DNA of 64,000 bases, from the NCBI RefSeq assembly GCF_025024155.1, contig NW_026251721.1, forward strand, positions 434,001 through 498,000, in the 5' to 3' direction. The stretch is from Gamsiella multidivaricata. Its lineage: Eukaryota; Mortierellomycota; Mortierellomycetes; Mortierellales; Mortierellaceae. Below are positions 45,451 to 57,463 of this stretch, in pieces. The position numbers were made by a program, and so were the translations under genes. The notes under the pieces are model-generated. The model was not told where the DNA came from. It saw nothing but the letters and a program-made list of their open reading frames with translations, and did no database searches. Position 1 is the stretch's first letter, and each line of letters begins with the position of its first letter.

Positions 45451-48400
45451 ATGACGCAATCTATCAGCGCAGACCCGCGTTCCGCTTCGGACGCGCCGAG
45501 AGAATATCAGCTTGAGGTCGCCAGAAGAGCCATGGAGCGCAACATTATCGCCGTTGCGGACACGGGTAGTGGCAAGACTCTGATATCTGTTCTGCTGCTC
45601 AAGCACATGGTCGCCAATGCACGCCAAGAAGCAGCCAAGACAGGTCGTCGGGTAAGATTGCATTATGATATAAGTTGTCATGTGCACTTTACGCCTTGCT
45701 TTTTTTTTTCTTTTTTCTTTTTTCCTTGGCTGAACATCTGAATACTTGATGTTTTTTTGCACAGCATAAACTGTCGTTCTTTGTGGTCAACAAGGTTCCC
45801 TTGGTATTCCAGCAAGAGGCCTATATTGCCAGCAACAGTGATATCAAAACCAAGGCCATCTGCGGATCCATGAACGTGGATAACTACGATCAAGCGACAT
45901 GGGATGCCATATTCGAGGCGTCGGAAACGATAGTCTTGACAGGACAGATCCTTTTGAATATCTTCCAGCACGCCTTTCTCAAGATTGAGGATGTGGGTTT
46001 TGAATTGACTGTAATGATTTCTATAGGTTCGGTTGATGGAGGAAGGATCGTTGTTGGTGTTCATCTTTCTCTTTCTTTTCTTATTTAAACCATCCCTCGA
46101 TGGCAATATTTTATAGTGCAATCTACTTATCTTCGATGAGTGTCATCACGCGAAAAAGAATCACTGCTACCGACAGATCATGGCAATTTTTTATCGCGAA
46201 GCGCATCCAGAGCATCGGCCAAAGATCTTTGCCATGACGGCATCCCCTCCCAAGGACAGGGGACCCAACGGGTTTTCAGCAACGTACGCATTCGGCGCCT
46301 AAACATTCCTAAAAAAAAAAAGCCAACTAACTGTGTTGCTCTCTGCCTTTTTCTCTCGGCAACTTAACAATGAACACTAGAGGACTGGAGGAGACCATGG
46401 ATTCACATATCATCACACCTTCGTATGACGAGATCCTACAGTTCACGAAGCAGCCCAAGGAGAGTATCATCTGGTACGATGGCCTGCTAGGGGTCGCAGG
46501 CACCAGCAATCTATCTCGCGTTGAGATCGATGGCCTGCTAGAGGCCGCAGGCACCAATAATCTATCTCGCTTTGAGGCCAATGCTCTGCGTCAGCTTAGG
46601 GAACTCTGCGAAAGCGATAAAAAATTCAAAACGGCTCTCGGCGCCTTTGAATACGCAATCATTGTTCTTGGCCCGTGGTGCGCGGCCAGGATCTGGAAGT
46701 ATGCGCTGCTGGGAGTTCGCGAAGAAGTCCGGAACGGTCAAAGTACGCAAATGGAAAATCGTCTCGAGCTGGTTGCTGCTGCAGAAGACATTGCCAGGAG
46801 GATTCAACTCACACCCTTGGATCCTGAGCTGAATCTTGTCACTGATAAACTGAGGAAGCTGGTCGAGATACTGAAAGCGCAACGACACATCCGAAAGGGG
46901 TTCTGTGCAATCTTGTTTGTGGAGCGTCGACCGGTGGCACATGTCGTGTATGAGTTTTTGCGAGAGTGCAAGAAATTTGGACCCGAATTTGGGCTTGACT
47001 TCATTCACGCCGCAGTGCTGACGGGCCATGCAGCCCAAGGCGATGTGAGCAGGCACCAGATGCAACTGAAGGGACAAAGGAGGGTGCTTGACGGGTTCAG
47101 GAAGGGTCACATTAATTTGCTGGTCTCTACGGATGTCGCAGAAGAGGGTCTGGACATTGATCGCTGCCGACTCGTCATCAGGTAAATTAAGAGAAGAGAA
47201 CCAGAGGGTATGCAACCAACATTTATAATGAACAGTAGCTTAACACACGCTACTCATACTGATATTTTATAGGTTTGACATCAAGAACACGCTAATCAGC
47301 CATATCCAATCCCGCGGACGAGCTCGAGATCCCGTTTCCGAATACATTATCATGCAGCAGCGCGGGGAAGCCAGCCATCTCGAGAAAATCAAAGTCCAGG
47401 AGGAGGAGATGAGGCTCTGGTGCAGCGGCTTGACCATAGACCGCATCGTGAATCTGAAAGGCTCAGCTGGTCGCGGAGAGGGCAACAGCGGCAGCGAAGA
47501 TAACAACGATAACGATGATGATGACGAGGGGCTCGAACAGATGCGCGAGCTAGCGAATGTCCAGACCAGCTATATTGTCAAGTCCACAGGTGCCCGAGTG
47601 ACCTTTAATTCAGCTATTGCACTACTCCACCAGTACTGCGCTTCGCTACCATCGGATGCCTACATGCGGCCAAAGCCGTACTTTGAGATCCTGGCAGCGA
47701 AAACCGCAGGCGAGTGGGACTGCCTCTTGACCCTGCCGCCGAATGCGCCCATCATCGATTTCTATCAGGCGTCTTTCTCGAGGAAGATGCTGGCCAAGAA
47801 AGCGGTCGCTTTCCAGGCGTGCACGGAGCTGCATAGCATAGGAGCTCTTAATGATCGACTACTCCCGCACCGGAACAAGGTTATGATTGAGAGCGAACTG
47901 TATTCGAGCGAGGACGAGGAGGATCAGGAGAAAGAGGATGACGTTGATGACCAGGATACTAAATCAAAGTCGTTGAAGCGATACCCTTTCCGTCAGCCGG
48001 AGTTTTGGGACAACAAGATTGTTGCGCCTACTGCTGGGGCTTCAGAGGAAGGGGCAGTGGCTTCTGAAACCATCCGTTTGTACATGTCGTTATTCACTCT
48101 TCGTCCACAAACAGCCTCTGGTTCCGGCTCAGGATCGCAAGATGATCTAGACGATACGAGAAGCAACTTCCGCAGCCTTGGACTTCTTACGGCTACGGCA
48201 CCTCCACATATCGACCCGATTGAATTATTCTTTGACGGAGTGTCGCGGTGGGTTGATATCGTTGTAGTTTCCAAGCCCCTGCTCCTCACATCGCAGCAGG
48301 TGAGCACCCTGCATCGGTACTGCAACGTCTTGTACCTCAACTTGTACCGTAAACCAATTGACATGGGCACACCAGAATCAGGAATGCGCCACATCATTGC

Positions 48401-50548
48401 GCCTCTCAAGTTCGAAGCAGACATCTTACTCAAAGATGAGCGTCCGCTGGATCAACTGATCGACTGGGACGAGATCGGAGCAGGCGCAAACCACCCCACT
48501 ACAGTAGATATGCCCGATAGTACAGAGCTCGTGTGGGATATGTTGAAAGACAAAGTGCTGCTCGAAAAGGCTCAAGCAGGCAGGAATTATTTCCCCGTCG
48601 CGATCAGGAAGGATCTCACGCCAGCATCGCCTATTCCACAAGGTATCCAAGGGACTCGTGAGGAAGCTCAAGACGGTACTATATTTACGGACTTCTACAA
48701 AGTGAAGCGCGACATAGCCATCAAGAATTCGAATCAGCCACTGGTGGAGGCCGTACGCTGTCCAAGTCTGAAGGATCTACTGCAGCCCGACTATGAGAGC
48801 AAGACCCCCAAGCATTCGAAGGGATCTGCTGCCCGGTTTCTGATCCCAGAGCTGTGCTCTATGCTCCCTGTCGCTGCCAGTGTCCTGCGTTCTGCATCCT
48901 GGATGATCTCTGTGCTCACATGGTTAGATGGCCTGTTCAGGACTTTGGAGTTCCTTCAAGAATTTAAGTTGGATATTCAGAGGCCCTTAATGCTCGAGGC
49001 GCTCACAGCGTCCGAGCTAGGCTATGCCATGAACTACCAGCGTCTGGAGCTGCTCGGGGACACTTTCTTAAAGTTCCTGGTCACACTGGACCTCTACATT
49101 CGCTACCCGACCTTGGACGAGGGACAATTAACGCTGAGACGCACGGTCAAAGTTTCGAACAGACAACTGTATAAACTGGCCCGGCGGTTGAAACTAAATC
49201 GATTCATTATCAAGCGCCAACGGTTCAATGCCCATTTTTTTGCACCGCCTCCAGATACGCCAAAATCCGAGCAGGGCCAGATCATCTCTCACAAGACGAT
49301 GGCGGATTTGGTCGAGTCCACATTGGGAGCCGCATATCTCACAGGAGGATTGGATCTTGGCCTCAAGGCTGCGGTGGCATTAATGGGACCTATGGAGGGC
49401 ATCAACCATTGGGAAGACTTTGCCCGCTCATATCAAGCCATGAGTCAGGGCAGGACTGCAGCATCTGCTACCTTTATACCCGATACGATGTTCGGAGATC
49501 TGAGCCATGTTGAGGAGTCTATCGGCTATCATTTCTCGGACCAGCGACTTTTGGCGGAAGCACTCACGCACGCCACCAGTCATCGACCTCAGACACAATG
49601 CTACCAGCGGCTTGAGTACTTGGGCGATGCCGTGTTGGACATGCTGGTAGCCCAGTACTGGGTCTTGCGGTACCCTATCAGCGGGCCTGGTCAACTCCAT
49701 GCCATCAAGTCTGCCAGCATCAACAACCAGATCCTGGGAGTGATCTGCATTGAACTTGGTTTACACCAACATATTGTGCACATGAGCCCAGCCCTGGCCT
49801 CTGATATCACTCGTGCTGTCGAGGCGCTTGGAGACGCGATTGAAGACGCCAAAGACACGCCCGCCGGCGAGCCTGAAGGAGAGTTTTGGAAAGATTTCGG
49901 ATACACCAAGGTGCTGGGGGATGTCCTAGAGAGTGTCATGGGTGCAATCTATGTGGACAGTGGGTTCCAGTTCTCTGTGATCACCGATGTCTTTGAGCGG
50001 CTTATACGACCTATTCTGCAAAAACACCTTTCCATCGAGACACTGGAGGGCCATCCTGTGAGTGTCTTGCTCATGCGTGTTCAACACGACGGGTGTAGCG
50101 AGCTGAGATTTAAAAACATTACAGCCTCCGATTCCACTTCAGGTTCGTTTTCTTGAACAGTATCTGTTCTTCATGCAGCATCTTGTAATGGTGAGTAGAG
50201 TTATAACCCCCCCCCTCCCTTTAACGCCAATACTGTTTAAATGGCAATTCGTTAGGTTTAAATTCGCCAACAGAAACCCCGTATGAAGAGTCCGAGGAAG
50301 ATTCAGAGGAGTCCGAGGAGGAATCGGATTCGTTCTGGTCGACCGGTCGTCGGACGCACATTGCCATAAATCCTCCACAGGAACACGCTGTCATGATCCA
50401 TGAGCAGGTGATCACAACGGCTATCAACACCCAATCTAAGGCCGCGCGACGAGAGGCTGCAAAGAAGGTTCTTGAGCTAATGGACAATGATCCGGACTTC
50501 GTGGCACGACACTGCGATTGTGGAACAAGAAAACAGGCCAGGGTTTGA
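45451..50548 (+). CDS. Dicer ribonuclease, 6 exons
   Basis: Exons 45451-45651, 45765-45992, 46117-46283, 46381-47181, 47273-50142, 50256-50548; 1519 codons plus stop. It would cut long dsRNA into small interfering RNAs. Order: DExD/H helicase with DTGSGKT (~aa 37-43), FDECHH (~149-154) and AMTASPP; helicase C with [11 protein letters not shown] and QSRGRARDP; Dicer dimerisation domain; a poorly conserved PAZ-like region; RNase IIIa from ~1055 ([26 protein letters not shown]); RNase IIIb from ~1244 ([28 protein letters not shown]); C-terminal dsRNA-binding domain encoded by exon 6. All four acidic residues are present in both RNase III domains, so it should be active. A 17-residue tandem duplication lies at ~232-265. 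The 3' end is convergent with the USP37-like gene. Whether this is Dicer-1 or Dicer-2 in a fungal scheme is not decided. Confidence 0.94.
46478..46579 (+). repeat. 51-bp in-frame tandem duplication inside Dicer
   Basis: Two 51-bp units (46478-46528 and 46529-46579) encode 17-residue copies [17 protein letters not shown] and [17 protein letters not shown]. High nucleotide identity indicates a recent event that kept the frame. Confidence 0.92.
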
Positions 50549-50864
50549 GGCAGTTTTTTGAATGTCAATCCCATACTAAAACCTTAAGCAGAATAAGCAT
50601 TATGGTTCGTGCGCTCAGCAGATCACCAATCTTCAATTACTACTTTTTTTTATTATTTTTTTGGTGTTGATACAACAGAGTGAGAGAAGGTAAGAGAGGA
50701 GGGGAAAGGAGAATAAGAAGAAAGAAGGGGGCGAAAGAAATAAATACATGGACCGTGGAAGTTCGCTGTACAAAATTATTAAATGGAGGCAATGAATACA
50801 AAAAAAAAGGATTACATTCGTCAATTTCAAGGCCGAGGACTGCACCTTGGAAAAGACATGCCGG

Positions 50865-53800
50865 TTAGGCTTTCAAGTCCTCAGGACGGCAGCGCACATA
50901 AAAGAACAGGTATCCGGTCCGCCCACGGTGCTTACTCAAATCTAAGATGGATCCAATCCTGGTCTTATTCCCTCCATCGTAGCATCGCCAGATGCCATCC
51001 ATGCCGCGACAATCGCACACATAATGGCCGTCGGATGTCGAGGACACAAGACTAGTGTGGCTGATAGCTGCCTGCAGCTGAAAAAGTCCCAAGCCCAGCT
51101 CCTTAGTGTCCACCTGCGTTTTCCTGGGCGCCTTGTCCTTCCCTTTGCCCTTGCCCTTGATGTCTCTCCGTGACCTCGTCTCTGTCATCGAATTATCTGT
51201 GAATGAAGAAAATTCCTGGCTTGACTGGCTGCTTGCTTGTTGGCTAGAACTAGCATATGGGAGGGAATCTTTGTGCTGACGCTGCGAAGGTTGAGTGCGC
51301 GATTGGAGTTGAGATGACACTGTACTCTCTCTACCAGACCGCAGTTTCCTAATGACGTCAAAAGTATTGGCGCGTTTGAGCAGGGGTGGTCCTTTGAAGC
51401 TATCCAAGGTCATTGTCAGTGACTGAGAACACGATCGAGTCAGCGCCCCAGGCCGCTTCTCCTTCTTCCCCTTCTTCCCCGGACGCTTTTCCGGCGATAT
51501 ATTCTCCTTATTCTCCTCCAGATCGAGTAAACTTCTCTTAATCGCCTCTTCCAACTCTCTATTTTCCTTCTCCTGCAGCTCCTTATCGTCGGGAGTGTAG
51601 TTTTGATCGGGCATCAAGGAAGCTCGGATGGCAGCTTTGATCTGTTTATCCTCATCCTCGTCGTCCACAGCCTCCTTCTTGTCCGGGTGCTCATCCTCTC
51701 CGTCAGGTTGGTAGCGATCTTGAGAGGAGTTGTTGGAACTGTCCTTTGTGAATGAACGACTTTTCTTCAAAACGCTTTTCCCCTCATCCTCCACAGTAAG
51801 ATCATGGCTCCTGTCGGTGAATTGACCCTTGAGTGATGTGTTGTTCGTTCCAAAGATCTGTGCATCCAAGTCGCCCTCTTTCAACACGTCCTCGCTCCGA
51901 AAAATATCGCGGTCTCCGTTCAGGGTGGACTCTTGCGATAAAGACTTCGATTCTCTAACCGACTCTTCCAAGGCCCATCGATATTGCTCATCCTCACTTG
52001 GCGCTTCGTAAAATGAGTAGGACTGGTTCTATTGGCACACACAGATTAATAATGGATTAGAAGTGCTAAAATCAATGGATAAGATACGAGTAACTAAACC
52101 ATGTACTTACAGCTGAAACGTCATGCAAGTCCTCGTCGTCGCTATTCAGCCAAAAGGGATTTCCGGCCGTGCCTTCACCTTGTGGATTATGTAGGCTCGC
52201 ATCGAGGTAATCAATAGGCGGCGAAAAAGAGCCGAAAGGGTTGTCGTGCCTCATGGGGCTGATTGATGAGAAACGCGAACTTTCAGAGCTGGGGAAGTTG
52301 TCGCTAGGTATATGAGGGCGGCGGAACGTTCGATCGTCGTCCGAATACTGAGTCTGCACGGAGTCTGAAATATCTGTCGAAAATGCTGCTAAAGAGCAGA
52401 ATTGAGCTGTGTGAATCAGAGGTCATATGGTTTAGTCAATCTTCAGCCTGCTGATGTCAAATTGCAGTGACAAAGTCAAGAGCGCGAGGGATGTTTGCCT
52501 TACAGAATTCCAGCGTTTCGTCAATTGTAACAATATTTCGGTTCTTATTACAGCCATGAGGGAGCCGTGGCGTAAAGCGTTTCAGGTGCACAACAAGGAT
52601 CTCAGGCAACTTCGAAATAGAGCGCCGGACCATCGCGTTGTCGGATTGGCACGCCTCGCACTCGAACGAGATTTGCTGAGCATCAAACATCTGCGGGAAT
52701 AGACCACCGATGCTCATAGTTGTCTGGCTGTTGGTATTGAGGGTAAAATACCATAGACAATTTTGTATGTTAATGACAATCGTATGGTCAATGTGAGTGA
52801 GCAGTATACCAGTACAAGTTCCGCTCCATACTTTGACCTGTTGTTATCACAGAGCGGGACCTCAAGCCGAAAGTCTTGATAGTGTTCTGTATGGACGCTC
52901 TCATTTCCGCAGATCATGCATACTAAAGTGTGCTCAATATCACACTCAAACAGCCGTGACAAAGGACAAGCTGTATCCACATTTCTCTCTCGGAATTCCT
53001 GCCGCACTTGATTAAGAGCGTCCCTCAGGAACTCGCGGGCATCATCCTCGTCACCTAGACTCCCTTTAGTGGTCTTGACCACGTTGTTGGACACTGTCTC
53101 TTCTCGAATATCCAATACTTGACTTTTGGAATAAGGAGCGAACGCATCGACTAAAGACCTACAATAGCCCGAGATTGATTTAAAAATAATCAGTGCTTAG
53201 AACCTTACTTACTTTGGGCCTGGCTGCGCTCTGTCCTATGGCCAGCATATCCTACCTGAACAATCCGAGCTGCACTCCGGAGAGCCGGAGCCAGTACGGG
53301 TCTTGAAGGTCTTTTGCCACTGGATCCAGGGAAAACATTGCTTGAAGGACAGCAGCGATGCATCCACTAGTACTTGATCTACCATATGAGCACCCAAATG
53401 AAGCATCTAGTGTTACTGATTGTAGCAGGCACCTTCGAGGAAGAGATACCAACCATGCAAGTTAGAGGGAGAGTCATTACCTATCAAGAGATGACAGTCG
53501 CTTGGAATTTCGAAGTCCCACCTCACGTCCATATCTCCTGGTTTTATCATTCATCGACCGTAGGACTCGAGGGGTTGGGACGATAGAATGAAACTGGGGC
53601 TTCGGCACTAAAACATATCAAGAAGTAAAGAAGTATTGTAAGCGTATTGAGTCGATAACCAAAATTCTATATTCCACTTTCATGACACCAGACAGCGGTT
53701 TGGACAATTTACCTGGAGAAGTAATACATCCGAATCGCTCGAGCTGGTCGAGTGTTTGACGCAACGATTCGGCCCTTCTCGGTGTTGTGACCTGTAGGGA

Positions 53801-55127
53801 TGGAGGCAACAGCCAAGACGAACTGCAGCGGTTAAAACAAGATATTCCTGAAGTAGAAAACCTCGACTCATTGACCTCGTATGGTTATAGAATTACTGCA
53901 GTACCTCGTCTCCACGACATGTTGGTGAGCTAGGAGGTCTCCAGCGATCTGGGGTAACTTCTGGTCCTCCTGGTGGGCTGGACAGGATCTTGTCGTACGA
54001 CTCCTTCGACTGTCGGTAAGACGTGCTAGACTCCTCGGAATGTTGTACGCGAGTTTTCTTATGAATTTGCTCGCTGACAGCTGTCGAGCGTGTGATCATA
54101 ACACGTTTTCTTGATGGCGTGGACGGCACAATGGACGACGCTTGAAAGGGATTGAACTCCAGATTCGAGGGAGTATCGTTAGGAGTTAGATAGGCTGCCG
54201 TAGGATCCGGTCTGGCAATCCCGATCTTGGGCTGATGTCTGGGAAACTGGTCAGTGTCACTGGCTATAAATCAAAATAGAAAAAATTGGGACAGTTATCG
54301 AGTAAGTAGTGGTGCAACTGAAGGTGCAGCTGACGCGACTCCTGGATGATATATGTTACTTTTCGCAGAGCAAGTGCGATGAATGCATGGGTACACCTAC
54401 GTCTAGTCTTGATGAGCATGAGCATATCATAGAGAGTCTGGCATCGTTCGGCCGAGTCGAGCGTGATATCCAGACGCTGGTGGGTCAACAATTGAACCAT
54501 GATCATACACCTCTTCTTGCTCACGTACAGCTGCCGGATTCCATGTGTCAGCTATGCAAAGAGAGTGCCACGGACATGTTAGCACCATTGTAAAGCCGGG
54601 TATGCGAGGAGTCGCAAAGCAAAACGCGCACATTATGCATCTCACCCTAAACTCGATAAAGTCGAGCTCCTGTCTTTGGTCCAGATACAGATTTACCGAG
54701 GCAGTGTCTGCGGTTCGTCAAAGGGGTAAGACGTATGGCAGGCAGTAAGCAAAAGGTATAGCATGAGAGAGAATGGCCATTATTCTACCCCGTTTGCGTG
54801 AGGCATGTCTAGAAAGGGATTATTCAAAGCAACTGGCGAATGGATTGAAAAAGAGGAGGGGAAGGGCGAAAGGGATGGATGGAGATAGAAAGAGGACGTA
54901 CCATCACAAGCCAGCAAACAGCAAACCCTTTCGAGCCTGCGCGATAAGGAGGCTCGCTCGAGATTGACGATATGGACAGAGGCATTAAAGGTGTCAGGTT
55001 GAAGGTGGTCGTCCGAGGATGAGGACGATCGCAAATCCATATGATCGCTTGTCATGTTGGTCACAGTCGAGGGATCGCGATTCAGGTCAGCAGCATCACG
55101 CCTCGGGCGCAGGTGAAGGACAGACAC
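50865..55127 (-). CDS. USP37-like ubiquitin-specific protease with N-terminal PH-like domain and three UIMs, ~11 exons
   Basis: Exons (descending): 54902-55127 (start 55127 or in-frame 55055), 54646-54707, 54401-54551, 53905-54263, ~53866-53713, 53481-53607, 53256-53366, 52832-53158, 52504-52727, 52111-52388, 50865-52028; about 1036 residues from 55055. The N-terminal ~120 residues read like the USP37-type PH fold (VNLYLDQRQELDFIEFR, then HGIRQLYVSKKRCMIMVQLL). The catalytic core includes SGCIAAVLQAMFSL, ECDIEHTLVCMICGNES and CEACQSD (zinc CxxC pairs), PEILVVHLKRF, and near the C-terminus DGHYVCD (His ~986) and RCYDGGNK. Between them is an insertion with three ubiquitin-interacting motifs (DEQYRWALEESVRES, KQIKAAIRASL, NRELEEAIKRSLLD), as in USP37. 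It should remove ubiquitin from nuclear or cell-cycle substrates (inferred). The Cys box is atypical. The start and the intron before ~53866 (only 38 nt as modelled) are uncertain. Confidence 0.82.
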
Positions 55128-56416
55128 TGAACACCAGCAAAGTGAACACCGGGTGGGGAGATGAGCTGCGAGGAAAACTGGTCTACGTTTTGGTGCTCAA
55201 TCACTTCCAGTCCGCGCCACGATTCCCAAAGGGCCACTCTGAATGAGGAGAACGATGACGAGTCCAAGAGTGGCAAAGAGACGGCCCACGGCTGATGAAT
55301 GGGCGAAGTGAGTAAGGATAAGTGCTTCGTGGAGGGTGCAGATGCAGCGCCTTTGCTGAACCTCCGCAGAGAAGGAGGCGAAGATCGACTCGGTGCACGC
55401 TTGAGTGATGGATGAACGATGACGATGACCCAGCGACGGAGGATGAGCAGGTTGGAGCCAGACCCTGAGAGCCGTAGAAAAAGGAAGAGAAGGAAATAAC
55501 CGCAGGAGTGACAACAATCACAAAGAAAGCGGCGGTCGAAGAGATAGCTAAATCCTGTCAACCAAGTCACCTTCTCCGGGAAATAAACCCACCGATCGAG
55601 ACCAGATGTGAGCACAAACCTCTCCTCCACATCAGGTTCAGCAGTGGTGCTTCTTTCTACGTGTAATAGAAAAGGATGGTGGCACCAAAAATGGGAACAC
55701 GCATCCGGTTTGGAACGGACTGCTTGTCCCCCTGCAATGTTAACGCAAAAATAGGCTCCTCTCCTCCCCTGGCTGGGCAATGGATCTCGCGCAGCCCTCA
55801 GTTTACAGAGCGGACTAATTACCCAAGGCCTTTAATCGTATGCACGCGGCTGCTCGTGCAGAGAACCAATGACATAATCGCGACCCTGACGATCAACGAA
55901 ACCGAAATAGTCTGTTCAAAGCAACCATGCAAATAGCCTCTTAAGATACTTCTACTCAAGAAAAAGGGCAAAAGAGAAAAAAACTCGCATAGGGCACTGG
56001 CTAATATTTTTGATAAAGCAGTCTACAGCTTAGGGCTAAGGGTATCATACATATCTGTACATAATACGCTAATCTGTCAGTCCTTCCTCGCGTTGTATCC
56101 TCCCGCGTATGAGCGCAAGATGATCGCAGTCACTATATTTTGGAAACGTTAATGAAATTGGTGGCAAAGCTATTTCCATATTTGGATACGCGTCTGAAGA
56201 CGCGTTTTTTTCTTGACAGCCCATCCGGAAATCCATTTGTTACATTCACCATGCATGTCAATTTCCGCAGGGAATCCATACAGCTCGTTATAGTATCGGG
56301 CTTGTGGCCTTTCTAGTCACGAAGTATTCTCTATGGATTTCCTGCAAGGTCGTCAGATATGACAGATTATTCTTACTGCATCATGGAGACAAAAAAAACT
56401 AAACCCTAGGATAAAA
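55128..56416. other. Intergenic region, no gene supported
   Basis: Upstream flank of the USP37-like gene. A 232-codon minus-strand frame (55082-55780) overlaps the USP start and has unnatural composition, so it is not called. A hairpin followed by a T-run lies at 56188-56211. Confidence 0.4.
56188..56211 (+). other. GC hairpin followed by a T-run
   Basis: ACGCGTC-TGAA-GACGCGT is a perfect 7-bp stem with a tetraloop, directly followed by six to seven T residues. It looks like an intrinsic terminator, or the end of a small Pol III transcript. No upstream gene was identified to which it belongs. Confidence 0.35.
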
Positions 56417-56488
56417 TGATCTACGCAGGGGTCGAACCTGCAATCTCCTGATTCGTAGTCAGACGCCTTTCCATTGGGCCAGTAGACC
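56417..56488 (-). tRNA. tRNA-Arg (ACG), intronless
   Basis: Minus-strand cloverleaf: acceptor GGTCTAC pairs with GTAGATC plus discriminator A; the D-arm region reads GGCCCAATGGAAAGGC; the anticodon stem TCTGA/TCAGG holds loop CTACGAA, giving anticodon ACG; the T-arm GCAGG-TTCGACC-CCTGC is intact. The D-loop seems one base shorter than typical eukaryotic tRNA-Arg(ACG). It is probably functional but could score lower in a covariance search. Confidence 0.88.
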
Positions 56489-56572
56489 AACTTTGGTTGG
56501 TTAATGAATATCGATCCTCTATACTTTAATTTTATTGCACAGCCACCGCTCTTTAACTGCACATATTTTTTC

Positions 56573-56591
56573 TTAATTTGCAATTTTTCTA
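56573..56591. repeat. 19-bp target-site duplication of SINE E1, left copy
   Basis: ttaatttgcaatttttcta occurs here and again at 57429-57447, directly after the poly-A tail of the element. Confidence 0.9.
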
Positions 56592-57428
56592 GGCCCGATG
56601 GCCCGATGGCTCAGTTAGCATACTGGTCAGGGCACCTCCCTTGTAACGCGAAGGGACCAGGTTCGAGCCCTGGTTAAAGCACAGTAATATGTGCTACGCA
56701 TAGAAATTTATTTGGAGCATGAGTCGGGCGTACTACCCCACTTCAGTTATGTGGGTTTCCTTTCCCCGGCGACCCCCACATTGAGTGGCACTACCCCATG
56801 TAATCGTTGTGGGTTTCCTTTCCCCTTCCTTAACGCTTGACAAAATGCTCAGAATAAATTTCGCCCTTGCGCTAGCCTCCGGACTTCGAGAGGCGCTGGT
56901 TCAGAACTTCCCAGCTATACACCAGGGTGTACAAGTTATTCCACTGCACTGGCAGCATGCGTCTTAGCTACCCCTGCCGGGGTTACAGGTATAAGTTCAA
57001 AAGTGAGTAGGCCCACTTTATAATAGGCTAATCTGAGCTCACATCCAGTGACCTCAGGTGGAGGAAAGACGGGACGAGGAGGTGGAGGAAATGTTACAAT
57101 AGTAGAGGATTCGGCTCGCAAGCCAGTAGAACGGATTCCGTGCTCTCAAGAAACCAAGACCATCTCCCAGATGTACAGGTTACAATTGGAGAGATGGTCT
57201 TGGCAGATTTGCAGGTGAGGAGCCTGCCAGCTAGCCGAGCGGATCGCAGGAGAAAGACCTCGGGACGCTTAGGGAGGTTACAGTGAAGTTGTTGGAGATG
57301 GTGCGACTGCCACACTAGAAGATTTAGGGCCAGATAGACACAAGTCTCAGAGACTATTCACTAGGAAACCAGCACTGATTGTTCTCTCTCGGAGGCCATG
57401 TTGAATAAAAAAAAAAAAAAAAAAAAAA
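56592..57428 (+). mobile_element. SINE E1: tRNA-derived retroposon with poly-A tail
   Basis: An ~837-bp element bounded by a 19-bp target-site duplication (56573-56591 and 57429-57447) and ending in a ~22-nt A-run. Its head (about 56600-56683) is tRNA-like: an A-box-like TGGCTCAGTTAG, a loop resembling CTTGTAA, and a perfect T-arm ACCAGG-TTCGAGC-CCTGGT containing the B-box. The acceptor strands no longer pair, so it is not a working tRNA. These are Pol III promoter elements typical of SINEs. The body has two copies of a 36-bp unit (56732-56767, 56790-56825) and a 13-bp inverted repeat (57154-57166 with 57191-57203). It has no convincing coding capacity. Confidence 0.85.
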
Positions 57429-57463
57429 TTAATTTGCAATTTTTCTATATATGCACTTTTCCC

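Noticed and set aside
55082..55780. 232-codon minus-strand frame
   Set aside because: It overlaps the 5' part of the USP37-like gene, has no recognisable domain and its Ser/Leu/Arg-heavy composition is that of a shadow frame.
56600..56683. Second tRNA gene, tRNA-Thr(TGT)
   Set aside because: The T-arm and D-arm are good, but the acceptor strands do not pair and the anticodon stem is broken. Position within a poly-A-tailed, duplicated element shows it is a SINE head.
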